A stretch of DNA of 64,000 bases from assembly GCF_014898055.3 (NCBI RefSeq), contig NW_023602073.1:85974678-86038677 (forward strand), in the 5' to 3' direction. A program made the translations under genes and the position numbers. The stretch comes from Talpa occidentalis (taxonomy: Eukaryota; Chordata; Mammalia; Eulipotyphla; Talpidae). Under the pieces are notes generated by a model. It worked only from the letters and a program-made list of their open reading frames with translations. It had not been told where the DNA came from and ran no database searches. Shown here in pieces: positions 35,701-47,190 of the stretch (positions within the stretch are counted from its first letter, which is position 1; every line of letters starts with the position of its first letter).

Positions 35701-35705
35701 GAGGG

Positions 35706-35970
35706 CAGGAGAGCATGTTAGTTAAATGGGTTCTAGGCACAGATGGCCTAGTTCAAATTGTTGTTCTACTACTTTTCCTAAACTGTGTAATTGGTAAATT
35801 ACTATCTTTTCTGTTTTTCATTTTCCTCATCAGAAAAATGGGATGGTGGTGATGATAGCACTTACCTCATAGAGAAGCTGTAAGCATTAAACGCACTTAT
35901 ACTCAAAAGGATGTAGAAAAATTCCTGACATTCAATAAATATACAAAAAAATGTATATTATTGCTATTAC
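35706..35970 (+). repeat. MIR SINE, nearly full length
   Basis: In order: agcatgttagttaaatgggt, tctaggcacagatggcctag, cattttcctcatcagaaaaa, tgggatggtggtgatgatag, cacttacctcatagagaagc, gtaagcattaaacgcactta, ttcctgacattcaataaata. This is one of the best-preserved MIRs here, in direct tandem order after the one at 35.2 kb. Confidence 0.85.
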
Positions 35971-36339
35971 TATTTTCAGCAAAGTGGTATCTGGGTCATC
36001 AAATACATGATATATTTTCAGAATTTATCCTGTTGCATTTTTGTTTAGCATTTTTTCCAGTTTTCCATTTTTATTTTATAAAGGTCTCCTTTAAGCCTCT
36101 CAATAATTCCTTTACATTGCACTGCTATTAGATATTGGATTTCTTCTCGGTGAGATATTGATCTATACATCCTAATGCCTTTGAATATATCTGCAAGTAC
36201 CTCAGATTCAGTGAGTTCAAGACTGGGCTCAACATGCTACCTCCCTAGAATGCCACTTCCTTTTCCATCTGTTCTTTCTTGAGGAACTGCCTATCTAACT
36301 GTGTAGGACACAAAGTGGGGAGCTTTTCCTATTGTCTCA

Positions 36340-36520
36340 CCCATTCCAAACCTATTCTTTACACTGTAGGAAAAGTTATATTTCAAACCTATAATCATTA
36401 TTCTCTTGGTATAATAATTCAGTAAACCACCCAAACTCTTATATGAAAGCATAAGATACTTCATGATCTGCCTACTTCTCTAGGCTTATGCTGGCCGCTA
36501 CCTAAAATCCTGTCAGAGGA
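36340..36520 (+). repeat. L2-like fragment
   Basis: Plus-strand L2-type text such as agatacttcatgatctgcct followed by acttctctaggcttatgctg. Confidence 0.45.
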
Positions 36521-36689
36521 AAGATGGATTAAAACTTGGTTATGTTTAGAAATGTAGGTAAAAGAAGGAAATTAAGGTAATTTTTGTCTCATCAGCATGG
36601 CATAAAAAATCCTGAAGGACTTGTCTTCTCCTTACTGATTCACATATATATATCAACAAATAAATTCTGAGACTCCTGATGAATCAGCT

Positions 36690-37215
36690 AGGGACCTAGC
36701 GGTAAAATAAAGTGAATCTAGGTGCTAGAGATATAATATGAAACATAACAGATAAATTCCTGCTAATAGAGGTAGAATAGCAATAAATAAGCATATAAAC
36801 CCATAATACATGACAGTGACATATGCTTTAGAAAAATAATAAGCGTTATAAAGAGAAAATGCTAGGAAAGTGATTTGGGAGCTGCTATTTTACTTAGGAT
36901 GATCAGGGAGAGCCTTCCTGAGAAGGTGGTATTTTAGCAGAAATCTAAAGAAAATGAGAGCAAATGAGACATGGATTTATGAAGCTGGAACCAAAAGTGC
37001 AAAGGTCGTGAAACAGGATTAGGCTAAGGATGTTTAAGAAATAGAAATAGGTCAGTTGTGACTGGAGCTGAAGAGAGGTAAAGGTGAAATCAGGGTGGTG
37101 TCTAAAGTCAGAATATAAAACCCTTAAGATAATTCTAAGAATTTTTGGCTTCCATTATGAATGAAACGGGGAGCTCTTGTAGAGATTTGAACGGAGGAGA
37201 AGTATAATCTCTCCG
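36690..37215 (-). repeat. L2 3' region
   Basis: Reverse-complement L2 3' sequence over about 500 bases: tctaggtgctagagatataa, agataaattcctgctaatag, agggagagccttcctgagaa, caaaagtgcaaaggtcgtga, tttttggcttccattatgaa. Confidence 0.65.
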
Positions 37216-37429
37216 TATTTCATCTGCCACATCCTTTTCTACATGACACACTAATTATTTGTAGTATTTCATTCTTTCCCTCCTGAATCTCTTTGTATTG
37301 GTACTTCTGAAACATCCTTCTCACTCACACCTGAACTTCTTTTGACTATCAATGTAGTAGGTCTTTAGATTTCATCATAGACATTTATTTCAAGAAGGGT
37401 GGAGTAGTTGCCTATAACATTTTCAGTCA

Positions 37430-37790
37430 AGATACTTTAGAATGCAAATAACAGAAAATCTAGCTAACAGTGGCTTAACTTATAAGAACATTAGATGCTT
37501 GCTTGAGAGATGTCCAGAGGTTCAGAGGTAGGCAGTATCACCATTAAGTAATAGCTCAGTAGTAGGCACAAAGACCCAGGCTCATTCCGTTTTGTTGCTT
37601 CAACACAGTCAGCATATTCACTTTCATCTTCCAGCTTGTTCCAACTGGTTATAAGAAACCCCTCACCTAACTTCAAATAACAGAATCCAAAGCAGGAAGA
37701 AGGAAGGGATTCCAAGAGCTTTCCCTCTGCAGTGTCTTCGGATTTTTTTCCCAGGGAGATCATATTTCTAAGAAGCCCACTAGAAGTTTT
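37430..37790. repeat. Ancient dispersed repeat, family not assigned
   Basis: Text such as agaatgcaaataacagaaaa followed by gctaacagtggcttaactta recurs widely in mammal genomes, to my memory, but I cannot name the family. The 90-codon minus frame at 37491-37763 lies in it and has no motif. Confidence 0.35.
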
Positions 37791-37824
37791 TTATGTCTAA
37801 GTATCCAGCTATCTGTCATCATTA

Positions 37825-37930
37825 TTGTAGGTACCTGCTTACCTGTATCTCCCAATCATTGTATCCTAACAACTAGCACAAATTTTGACACATATCAGTG
37901 CTCAATAAATAGTTGTTCCATAAATTAATG
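37825..37930 (+). repeat. L2 3' end
   Basis: Typical L2 terminus: acctgtatctcccaatcatt, aactagcacaaattttgaca, tcagtgctcaataaatagtt. Confidence 0.6.
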
Positions 37931-37934
37931 TTTA

Positions 37935-39920
37935 ATGGCTTTTGTTCATTTTGTAAAACAGAATGTGAAGTGAAAGGTTCAGAGCTCAATGAAAATAACA
38001 GAGTTCTCAGAAAAGAACTGATGACTATAAATGAGTAAAAGATTTGCCAAATCACACTAAGGTTACACCTATGTTCGAGTATAGCAAAACAATTAAGTTC
38101 CAATTTGTACTTTAGGGTATCCAAATAAAACCTTACAAATCCCCAAAAGGTTGAAATTAAGTTCACATTATCTAAAACCATGGAATTTTAAACATGCTTT
38201 GAGTATTTCCTCCACCCTGATTTCGGTTTGTTGATAATGATCTTTAAAAAAAGTTTTTCTAAATTCTACTGAACTTTATCTGAACCTCACCAGACAATTG
38301 CCGACCATAAGACCATGGCATAGTACAAACACAAACACAGAATAACACCTGGAGAGAGTAACCTGAAGAGCCAGTTGTGGATGATGTATTGGGGACTATT
38401 AACTTGGTACAGGAATGGAAGAGTTTGATAGTTCAACAAAAGAAGTGACATAGAGTCAATGAGTTTGACTCAATGGAAGCTTATTTTTGCATGTATCCCT
38501 TGTCTAAAGCTGGCAACCAGGCTACAGCCCCTTAGATGCAGTTTCCTTCCTACTCCAAACACATTTGTTCTGTCCCAGTATCCCCATGTCCTTTTCTGTT
38601 CTATTTTTTTCCTATTTTCTTCATGCTAAGGATGTTTTTTCTTAAATTCTATTTGACAGCACTTAGGAGTGTGATTAAAATAGTTATACTTTTATATTCC
38701 TTAAATATACTGGTTGTTATATAAGGAATATTGATGCTAAAACAAATTTAGTCAGGTCAAAACTTGGTTTTCTGATTAAATAAATACATTTAGATTTTCC
38801 TTAAAATGAGAAACTTAGAGTTTCATAACAATTAAATATAATTTCTGTATTAACTTTATAGATATTCCAGTTATAGTTGAATTTTCAAATTATTAGACCA
38901 TTTCTCTATTAAAATATATTTTTGCTACTACCTGTAACACAAACAATTCTCCAAAAAAGACATTCTGTATTCTGTCTATTCTATATTCAAATAATGGCAT
39001 AAATGATGCTATAAAATAGGGATTTGAATTTATCTGCCTGATAATGCAAGGGACATTTTTGATCTCGCAAATGTAATCAAACTTTGACCATTTAAGCTAG
39101 TAATATTTATCTAAAATTGCTTTGGTTTTAATTTAGAGGCACATTTCATTCAATATTCTTCATTTATGATGTACTCTTCTTAAGTAAAAAAAAAACACTC
39201 CATTTATTTTGCTCTGTATTGGATCAAAATAATTATTTTTGAGTAATTCTATGTGGTAATCACTTTGGTGTGAAGTAGTTGTCTGTTAATTAACAAAATC
39301 TTGTTACTTCTACTCGGTAAGGATAAGGTGTATTAAATAATTTCATTTTCCCGTAAACATGGGATTAATCAAGGAAACTATTCAAAGCAATAGCAAATTA
39401 TAATATACATTTTGCCATCTTAATTATATGGGGAAGAGAAGCAAACAAACAGGAAAAAGAAAATAGAGATACTGGTAGACAGATGATGCGATATTAAAGG
39501 ATCCAAGGAAGGATAAATTTTTATTAAAACATAGTGTCCAAACTAGTGGTTTAGTGTTCTTCAAAATATTTGCTGACATTCCCTCCCAAATATTTTTGTA
39601 AACTATGTGTTCCCTGACATGTTTGGTAAAATACTTTTCTAAATGTATTCAATCGAATATAAAAAACAGCCAATTTAAGACCATCATCTTCTGTTTTAAA
39701 AAAAGATGAAATTCTTTAACAGTTGGAAGAAAAAGAAAAAAATTTTCGTCCTTCTTTAATTTGTATTTTCATATATGTCCTCCCACAGAATTTAATCCTA
39801 ATAAATATATTTTAATAGCATCATTACCCTCTATCAATTATCTTGCATTTTCATAACAAAAAATATATGCTAAAATATTTTAATTTCCTGTGACCATGTG
39901 GCTTAAATATTATGTCCAGA
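37935..39920. other. No feature recognised
   Basis: Very AT-rich DNA without supportable gene or repeat. The frame at 37873-38181 (-) is a chance frame. Confidence 0.45.
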
Positions 39921-39923
39921 TTA

Positions 39924-40114
39924 AGAGATGGAGTGGGGAACAGAACAGGCAGACTGACAGAAGTACACTGCTGAGAGGAGCAGCAGGGGAGTCAGGAGAG
40001 GACTGCTGCGCCATGTAGGTTGCTCCCTGGCTGGCTGGGGATTGAACTCATGCTGCAGAGGCTTCGGATTGCTTCATAGTGCGGTGTTTAACCCCTTGCG
40101 CCACCAGGGAGGCC
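39924..40114 (-). mobile_element. tRNA-derived SINE (Rhin-1-like), 3'-truncated
   Basis: The minus-strand copy keeps its sense 5' end (aaggcctccctggtggcgca near 40114) and the central ctgctcctctcagcagtgta equivalent. It lacks roughly the last 70 bases, including the A-rich tail. No target duplication was found. Loss of the tail end must postdate insertion. Confidence 0.85.
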
Positions 40115-40359
40115 TTGCAAATACATTTTAAAGAAATATTTTACAAGCTGCATCTGGGGATGTGCATTGAACAATTGCTGCCCTCTGATGTCTAGGGCTG
40201 TTCTATAGTCTTTGTTTTTTAATTTTGTTCTGTCTGTCCCAATAAATACTGTATTAAAGCTGTTTAATAAAGAAGATTAATTGACATTTACATAATCTGA
40301 AAAAAGATATTACTTAGGTTATTAAAATCCTCATGGTTATTTATTAGTAATATTTTGTA

Positions 40360-40463
40360 TTTAGGGGACATAGTCAAAAATGAAGAATTAATACAGCTGA
40401 GAGTAACTTGCACCTTTTCTATTCCATGTTCCTTGTTTTATCACAGATATTTGAAGAGAATTG
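40360..40463 (+). repeat. Low-copy direct repeat R1 (partner at 41.6 kb)
   Basis: 104 bases nearly identical to 41596-41699. By eye about nine bases differ. It begins tttaggggaca and ends gatatttgaagagaattg. Flanking sequences on both sides are unrelated. Confidence 0.9.
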
Positions 40464-40499
40464 TTCCTAACACCCACATAGATTGTGATTTTTAGGATA

Positions 40500-40790
40500 T
40501 TATAGGTTTATCCCTTTCTGCCTTTTCACACATGTCTCCTCTACCCTGGGAAGATTTATTATAACATTACCTGGATGTGGTCCTCAATATCCCACCTTTT
40601 GCTTATGTCACTCTCTCATCCTGGAGTGTCCTTGTTCTTGATTTATACTCATTCAAGTTCTATCATATTTCATCAGCATAAAGTTATAGCTAGCTGTTTT
40701 TTTTTAAATCTTGAATGTGGCACATCTCTGAATTTCTCCTTTTTTATTTCTCTAGTCATTCTATTCAGTCTTGTTCGATGCACAGAATAC
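40500..40790 (+). repeat. Possible L2-like fragment
   Basis: Worn text (tctgccttttcacacatgtc, ctctcatcctggagtgtcct, actcattcaagttctatcat) resembles a plus-strand L2-type 3' part. The 74-codon frame inside it shows no motif. Confidence 0.3.
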
Positions 40791-41595
40791 AAGCCTTAGC
40801 ATGAAGAGCTACATTTAAGGCACAGATCTGAAAATCCCCAAGTGTCATGCTAAACTTAACTTAAATAAATAGATGAGATCTATTGAAACATTTTGTAATG
40901 GAAAAGCTTTATACATATACAAGTTGTAGTTGGTAAGTTGGAGACCCAAGGGAGTCAATAACATGGTTTGCAACAGCCTGAGAACCAGAGGCGCCTTAAG
41001 TCAGTACTAGCCCAAATGTCTAAAACCCAAAAAAGTCAATTGATGGTGTAAGTTGCAGTCCAAGTTTGAGTCTGAGATTGAAGGTAGAGACTGATGTCCT
41101 ACTGTCAGGTAGAGATAGTGAATTCTCTTTTACTCTGCCAGGCCTTCAATGAATGGCATGAAAACATGTTTAATTAATTAATATATAAATATTTTCTTCA
41201 GTCCATTGTTGGCCATTTATATACATGCTGTTTTTCTTTTCTGTATTTGTAAATGTTGTTTTACTTTTTCATTTGTATTTCAATAAATAGTATTTTTGAA
41301 AATAACTTTAGACAATGTTTTAGATCTTACAACTTTTTAAGGCATGACTATAAAATTCATCATATCCAATAAGAAGAGTTTAACAATATTTTCATATTAG
41401 ACTGCAGTTGACTCTTGCTTTTTGTTAACTTCTGCACCTTCACTATATTGGGAAAAAATGGGGCCTCAATAGATTTTTGTTGCCCTGGATCAAATTTATT
41501 ATGCTTATGCACTCCTTTATCATCATTCTGCTCTATTGGGAGGAGTCCCCTTATTCCCCTTGCTATTCTTCAGATTTACCACTGAGTTCTGATGA

Positions 41596-41699
41596 TTTAG
41601 GGGACAAATTCAAAAATGATAAATTAATACAGCTGAAAGAAACTTGCACCTTTTCTATTCTATGTTCTTTGTTTTATCACAGATATTTGAAGAGAATTG
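41596..41699 (+). repeat. Low-copy direct repeat R2 (partner at 40.4 kb)
   Basis: The second member of the pair, 1236 bases downstream of R1 and in the same orientation. The 3' part reads ttgttttatcacag followed by atatttgaagag, which looks like a splice acceptor in both copies. Confidence 0.9.
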
Positions 41700-41719
41700 G
41701 AGAAGACAAGTGGGGAGGA

Positions 41720-42060
41720 TTAGAATCTGTATTCATTGCTTCCAAAGTGTTTTTTTTAATTGAAAGTTTTTTTAATTGAAGTACCATTGTTTTACATCTT
41801 TTAATAGTGTTTTAGAAGTATGGGAATTCCCTATTCAGTTGTAGTCACCTTAGCACACCCACCACAAAGCACCCATAATCCATGGTACTCTCTAACTACT
41901 CTGTATTCACCCCTCCCCATCCCCTCTGGATGCCTAAGTTTATATAGTCAGCTTTCCAGGCTTGGTTTAAAAGTTTGTCTTTGTCTTCTTCATGCAGGAA
42001 TATATATGGTTATGGCAGTGGAGTGGAATCAGGGAAAAGAGTGATCCCCTGCTGCTGCAT
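41720..42060 (-). mobile_element. Possible old L1 3' fragment
   Basis: A T-rich start (tttttttaattgaagtacca) followed by cacccctccccatcccctct resembles a decayed reverse-complement L1 3' UTR. Weak evidence. Confidence 0.25.
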
Positions 42061-42129
42061 TCGTGTATTATGATATCAGTACTCACACTTTAAAATCTCA
42101 TTTTGCAGTGGAGGGCATTTGAGATTAAC

Positions 42130-42420
42130 TGATTTTCTTGAAGATCAAACATCTGGCACAAGAAAACCCCATTAAATACTTGTCTAGTTTAAACCATTTC
42201 AGTGGCTCTGGGGATAAAATCTATTAACATGGCTACAAAGTCCTTCCTGACTTAACCCTTACTTACCTGTAGGGTCTAGTCACCAGCAATATCTTATAGA
42301 CAAATGAACTCATTATTTTTTTCTTACTTGCCTCTCCCTGGAATACTCCACATTTCCCTTTGCCTTGCTCACTCCTTCTTAATATTTAGAAGTATTCATG
42401 GGTTCCCACTGGGAGACTTA
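42130..42420 (+). repeat. L2 fragment
   Basis: Plus-strand L2-type order: ctacaaagtccttcctgact, cttgcctctccctggaatac, tccacatttccctttgcctt, gctcactccttcttaatatt. Confidence 0.55.
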
Positions 42421-42688
42421 GAAGGCAATTGATGTATGAGCCAGAAGGTCATAATAGAATTTTATATTAGGATGATTAGTTACTGAAATTATAGATAACC
42501 CAAATTTCCCCCATCCTGAAAAGTTACAATAAATGTATCTCCCAATTATTGGCAACTCATTAATGTCATCAGCAAGCAAATAAACATCAACAAAGGTTTT
42601 CAGATATTCTATTCATCAGAAGAAGCCTTATTTTAAGAGGGTCTTTTCCTCCTAATTTTTTTCTTGAATTAAAATTATTCTTTTTTTA

Positions 42689-42918
42689 GAAAAAGAAAAA
42701 TACCGGATGGTCTCACTCATAGCAGGAATCTAGAAAACTTAAATAAGGGACCAGGAAAATGAATATAAGAAAGTAAAAATCAAAATCAACAAAAAACTAT
42801 GAACCAGAGACACTTTTTGGGGGGTGGGGGGCGGGAGGGGAAGGATTGGGGTCAGAATGGGGCGTTTGCAATTGTATGGGGGAATATAAAAATAAAATTT
42901 ATTATTTAATAAAAAAAT
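42689..42918 (+). mobile_element. Young 5'-truncated L1 tail with 18-bp target duplication
   Basis: About 230 bases of an L1 3' end: ataccggatggtctcactca, gaaccagagacactttttgg, the G-rich polypurine tract at 42820-42845, gtttgcaattgtatggggga and an A-rich tail. The target duplication is perfect over 18 bases (aaaattattcttttttta at 42671-42688 and 42919-42936). Same 3' UTR family as the L1 at the right edge of the window. Confidence 0.92.
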
Positions 42919-42974
42919 AAAATTATTCTTTTTTTAACCTTTTTATTTCACACATAAAATGCAAATAACCCAGA

Positions 42975-43335
42975 CAGTTAAATAAGCTTGTTTATTGAAA
43001 ACAAAATATTGGCACACACACAATTTTTGTTTCCATAAATATTTTTTCACATCTTAAAAATACAACATGGGGAGGGAGACTGATTTATGGATGAAGCTTT
43101 ATGACCGATCACATATCAAAGAGCCTTTGAGTCTCTCAGTTCCTTCTTGGTCAACCTGCTTCGAGTCACACATTTCTCTGTTGACTCTACTCCTGAATTA
43201 TCAATGGTAGAATTTCATGCCACTTTCCTTTAATCTGCTTGCCATTTCTTGCTAAGATTTGGCAGTCAGGATTTGGCTCACCTGAATGCCAAGGGCAGAA
43301 AGAGGCAACTCCATAATTTGGAATTCAAGCAGGAA
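42975..43335 (-). pseudogene. Possible retrocopy or 3'-terminal exon remnant
   Basis: On the minus strand a 33-residue open frame runs from 43214 down to a stop at 43116-43118 and ends VTRSRLTKKELRDSKAL. Upstream, another frame carries MASRLKESGMKFYH after about twenty residues including LGIQVSQILTAKS, so one frameshift and one stop would separate the two halves. Downstream of the stop lies about 120 bases of UTR-like sequence with aataaa on the minus strand (tttatt at 42991-42996). I do not recognise the protein. No A tail or target duplication is evident, so coincidence remains likely. Confidence 0.25.
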
Positions 43336-43339
43336 TATG

Positions 43340-44249
43340 AAAGAAGGCTTGGGTTAACCTCAGGTCACTCTAAGTGCACCCTTTAAAACATAAGAAGGTC
43401 TCTTATTAGGGAGAAAGTGAACAAATATTAGAGCATAATGTAATGTCCTCTAGAAATATAATGAATGCCAGAGGTTGAGCTTATAAATGATTTCTCTTTG
43501 AGCAAACAGAATTTCTTCTTTGACTTCCCAAGCAAGTCAGAAAAAAATCCCTGCTTTTTGAAATAAAAAATATTTTATTTTAACTTTCCTTTTTTTCAAC
43601 TGTGTGTGTATAAAACTTCTCAGTGAAGACATAAAAACACATTTTCTGTATAATTCCCATCTTCATTATAATATAAAACTTTTATTTTCATTCAAATAAT
43701 CTTAAGTATTTTTTTCCCTTAAGAAATTCATTTGCAACAGCTTTTTCTTTAAAACTTTTGCTTCAAGAGAATTATACTGCTATAGCAGTAAACTATCTCT
43801 CCTTTAAAATTTCTTAGGAATGATCAAATTATTTCTCCTTATCCTTCTCAGACATGTGAGCTTACTCAAATATTTTTTAGAAAAGATTATTTTGAAAGGA
43901 AATTAATACCCAGTGAAGAAATTCAAAAGGAATGAAAATCATTTTGTTCAGAGACTTCTTTTTATTAAACTAATAAGTGCAGATAAAAAATTGATAACAG
44001 ATCAAACATTATTTGGTGAGTTAACAACTTTATCAGACATTATTTACTTTGTTATAGAAGTTATAAAGCTTCTGTATATTTTTTCTCACACAATAATAAA
44101 ATTATTGAATGTTTGCCTCTCTACAGTTCTTTGCGTTTACAAAGGATTTTTGTTATTTATTCCTTTTGGAAGTGAAGCCAGGAACCCCCTCTATCACCAT
44201 TTTGGTGACATCTCTCACAATGGGTTTTTGATCCCATATTTCATCTGAG
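43340..44249. other. No feature recognised
   Basis: AT-rich DNA. A 111-codon plus frame at 43913-44248 has no recognisable motif and AT-driven composition. I treat it as chance. Confidence 0.4.
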
Positions 44250-44262
44250 CCTAATATTAAAG

Positions 44263-44537
44263 ACTTTTTTTTTAAAAGATTTATTTATTTATTCATACAA
44301 GAACTGGGCTACAGGTCAGATCCGCGGGAGGGTGAGAGGATTCACCAGAGACAGAGCAGGGAACAGAACAGGCAGACTGACGAAATACACTGCTGAGGGG
44401 AGCAGTGGGCACAACAGGAGAGGTCCGCAGCGCCATCTGGGACCCTCGCCAGCCAGCAGGGATTGAACCAGCGCTGCAGAGGCTGTGGACAGCTCCACAG
44501 CATGGTGCTCTACCGCCTGCACCTGCAGGGGAGGTCC
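44263..44537 (-). mobile_element. tRNA-derived SINE (Rhin-1-like)
   Basis: Full-length minus-strand copy of the tgacgaaatacactgctgag group, with a tail of ataaataaataaatctttt in sense. A perfect 13-bp duplication, cctaatattaaag, lies at 44250-44262 and 44538-44550. Confidence 0.9.
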
Positions 44538-44554
44538 CCTAATATTAAAGGCTT

Positions 44555-45385
44555 TTTATAGACCAAATCAGGTGTCTCTTAAGCCAAGCCATACTTTTAA
44601 TGAAATTTTCTGTTGTTGATTCCAGTGTCACCTTACTCTGGTAACTGAATTTTCACTTTTTAAAATTTAACCTGTCAACAAAATTATTTTATTTATTAAA
44701 CATTTTTATGTATAAATCACCTTGTTAGTTCTGAAGTAAAAATGTAGGTGATATAGTCTCAATATAAAGAAATCTGTGTTATATCTGGATAAAGAAGAAA
44801 AATGACCAATTACAAAAAAAATGATGCTTATATAGTAAATGTATTCAAAACAACACTTGTAAATGAATTTATCAATTAATAGTTAGAGAAGAGGTTTCAG
44901 TCTGATCATCCTCAGGCAAATGTAAACATTGCACATAGTTGATAATTTGAACTTATAAGAGCAATTGCTTATAAATTAGAAATAGTGACACTGTAAAGTT
45001 CTTTTAAAAATTGGAACTCAAGGCAACATCAGGTTCACATTCCCTTTGTGGCACACATGAGTGTGTTAGAGGAGGCAGCTCTATTTAGACAAGCTCTGTT
45101 TAAAAAGATAACCTTTATACCCAGCCCAGCTAATTTATTAATATCCTGGTCTCCATGTGTAGTTCAATTTGCAACTTCTGTGTTAACTTTCGGGAAAAAG
45201 ATACCACAGATCTGGCCCTAAGGTCCTAAAGAATATGAGGATTGAAGACATTGGGTTTTTGAAGATAGATAATAGGAAGGCATGAACAATAGTACCCAGA
45301 CAAGAAAGCAGGTGCATTTCATGAGAAATAAGAAGTCTAATTGGCTCGATCACTGTAAATGTAGCACCCAAAGTTTCTTCTAAAT
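44555..45385. other. No feature recognised
   Basis: AT-rich DNA without a supportable feature. Confidence 0.45.
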
Positions 45386-45397
45386 AATTACAAGTTG

Positions 45398-45668
45398 TGG
45401 GCCTCCCTTGGTGGCACAGGCAGTTGAGCGCAGCGCTGTGAAGCTGTCTGCAGCCTCTGCAGCGCTGGTTCAATCCCGGCTGGCTGGTGAGAATCCCACA
45501 TAGTGCCGCAGACCTCTCCTGCCTCGCCCACTGCTCCCCTCAGCAGTGTATTTCATCAGTCTGCCTGTTCTGTTCCCTGCTCTGTCTCCGGTGAATCCTC
45601 TCACCCTCCCACGCATCTGGCCTGTACCCCGGTTCTTGTGTAAATGAATAAATAAATCTTAAAAAAAA
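45398..45668 (+). mobile_element. tRNA-derived SINE (Rhin-1-like), well preserved
   Basis: Plus-strand copy, gggcctcccttggtggcaca to ataaataaatctt plus an A run. The B box reads ggttcaatccc and the centre is ctgctcccctcagcagtgta. The flanking duplication is near-perfect: aattacaagttg (45386-45397) and aattcaagttg (45669-45679). The 96-codon minus frame across its left side is not a gene. Confidence 0.9.
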
Positions 45669-45684
45669 AATTCAAGTTGACTCC

Positions 45685-46845
45685 TTCCAATCAGGACTTG
45701 ATTTTCCTGCTAGTCTGCTTAACTGAAAAAGTAGTAGTCTCCATGATTTCCATCCAGTGTGATTTATTTGCAGCAGATATGATAGCCTCACTGATGCTAC
45801 CAGTGGTGATGACCTCTGCTAGAGTAATGTGCAGAGATTCCTACAGGGGTAAATAAAGTAACTTTTTGCTTGACTATTCCTGTGAGCTCTTCTGATAAAT
45901 AATTTTCAACTACTGTTTTTCTAGAATTGAGCAAGTGTGTATCTCGATCATAGTGAAGTAGAGAGCACTATGACTTAAATATCTGAATTTTAATTTGTTT
46001 AAAAAATTTGTTGGGATTATATAGCAAGGCAAAATAAGATATATAAGGGAGTAATTTTAAATGAGCTTACTTGTTTACATATTTAAGTGTTTATTTTGTC
46101 AATTTACTTAATTTTTCCTAAAAACTAAAGGATTACTATGAGCAAAGAGAATCAAAATACAAAAGAATTATTCTTTCGTGTTAAGAAATAGTCCTTGTTG
46201 AATGAAATATGTAAAAAATACCACAAAAAACTACCTATAAAATTGCTGATTGCTATTAATTTTCCCAAAATGCTGAATGATGTCAATCCATAAAAATGAA
46301 TTGCTTCACTTTCTAGATAATTTAGTTTCTGTGTGTAAGTTCACTGAATACAATGTCTTTATAATTGACATTGGCCTTTGTGGAAAAAAGTTCAGTGTGC
46401 ACTTTGGAATGTCCTGCATCTCTTGCCTTTGAAATTTCATCTGGTCCCAATTACCATCTGCTCCTAATTTGATTTAGTAGCAGAGAATGAGCTGAGCTTC
46501 TGTACTCACAATGAAACAGGCACACTTCATTAGGCCTGATTGTGATGGTAGTCTTTTTATCTCAGCTAAAGTTTAAAGAAAACTTCATATAGACTTAGCA
46601 ACTTTATAAAGTTCTATCAAAATGCATGGAGGTATTCTTAAGTGATGCTTCTTTGACCTATTAGTTGCCAATTTCACTCAAAGCTACTATGTGCCTTTCT
46701 TAGCAAAATAAACACATTTCTACTAGATCTCTTATTTTATATTATTTCATTTTATCTTTCAACATCAGAATCCTTATTATAAAGCCACAGAATCGACTAA
46801 TTTGGAATAGGTTGGTTTCTGTTTCCTAGAGTCCCATCAGTCTAT
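45685..46845. other. Unique DNA, candidate conserved non-coding segment
   Basis: No transposon text. From about 46260 to 46580 the sequence is free of simple repeats and rich in homeodomain-like and E-box-like motifs (ccaattaccatctgctccta, atttgatttagtagcagaga). It is the best enhancer-like candidate here, but this is judged by eye only. Confidence 0.3.
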
Positions 46846-46849
46846 CTGT

Positions 46850-46925
46850 TCTATCCAAGTTGTGCCAGGCATTGTGATAAGCACTGGCAAAGAACAGTGA
46901 ACATGATTGAGCCCTTGTTTTTCCA
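46850..46925 (-). repeat. L2 3' end fragment
   Basis: gtgccaggcattgtgataag, then cactggcaaagaacagtgaa: the reverse-complement L2 terminus. Confidence 0.55.
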
Positions 46926-47190
46926 TAGTTTCTAGAATTTTGGGAAAAATAGACATCAACTATGAAGACTTTAAAGCCAAAAGAGTCATTATTTAGGAGT
47001 TACTTTATTAGAAGTTTCTGCTTTCCTATACCCACAGTGTCCTTGGGTACCAGTCAAAACAGACCTGGGTGTGATCCACTCTGGTTGTGTTCACTATAGG
47101 AGTCAGGATGTGGCATGTTCCCCAGGCGACAGTTAATGGTTCCTAGTCTTCTTTTTCTCATCCAGACCAGAAACTTTCACTCATCTAAGG

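Noticed and set aside
43913..44248. A 111-codon plus-strand frame as a gene
   Set aside because: Composition follows the AT-rich DNA (Phe, Leu, Ile, Lys), with no motif and no neighbouring exon signals.
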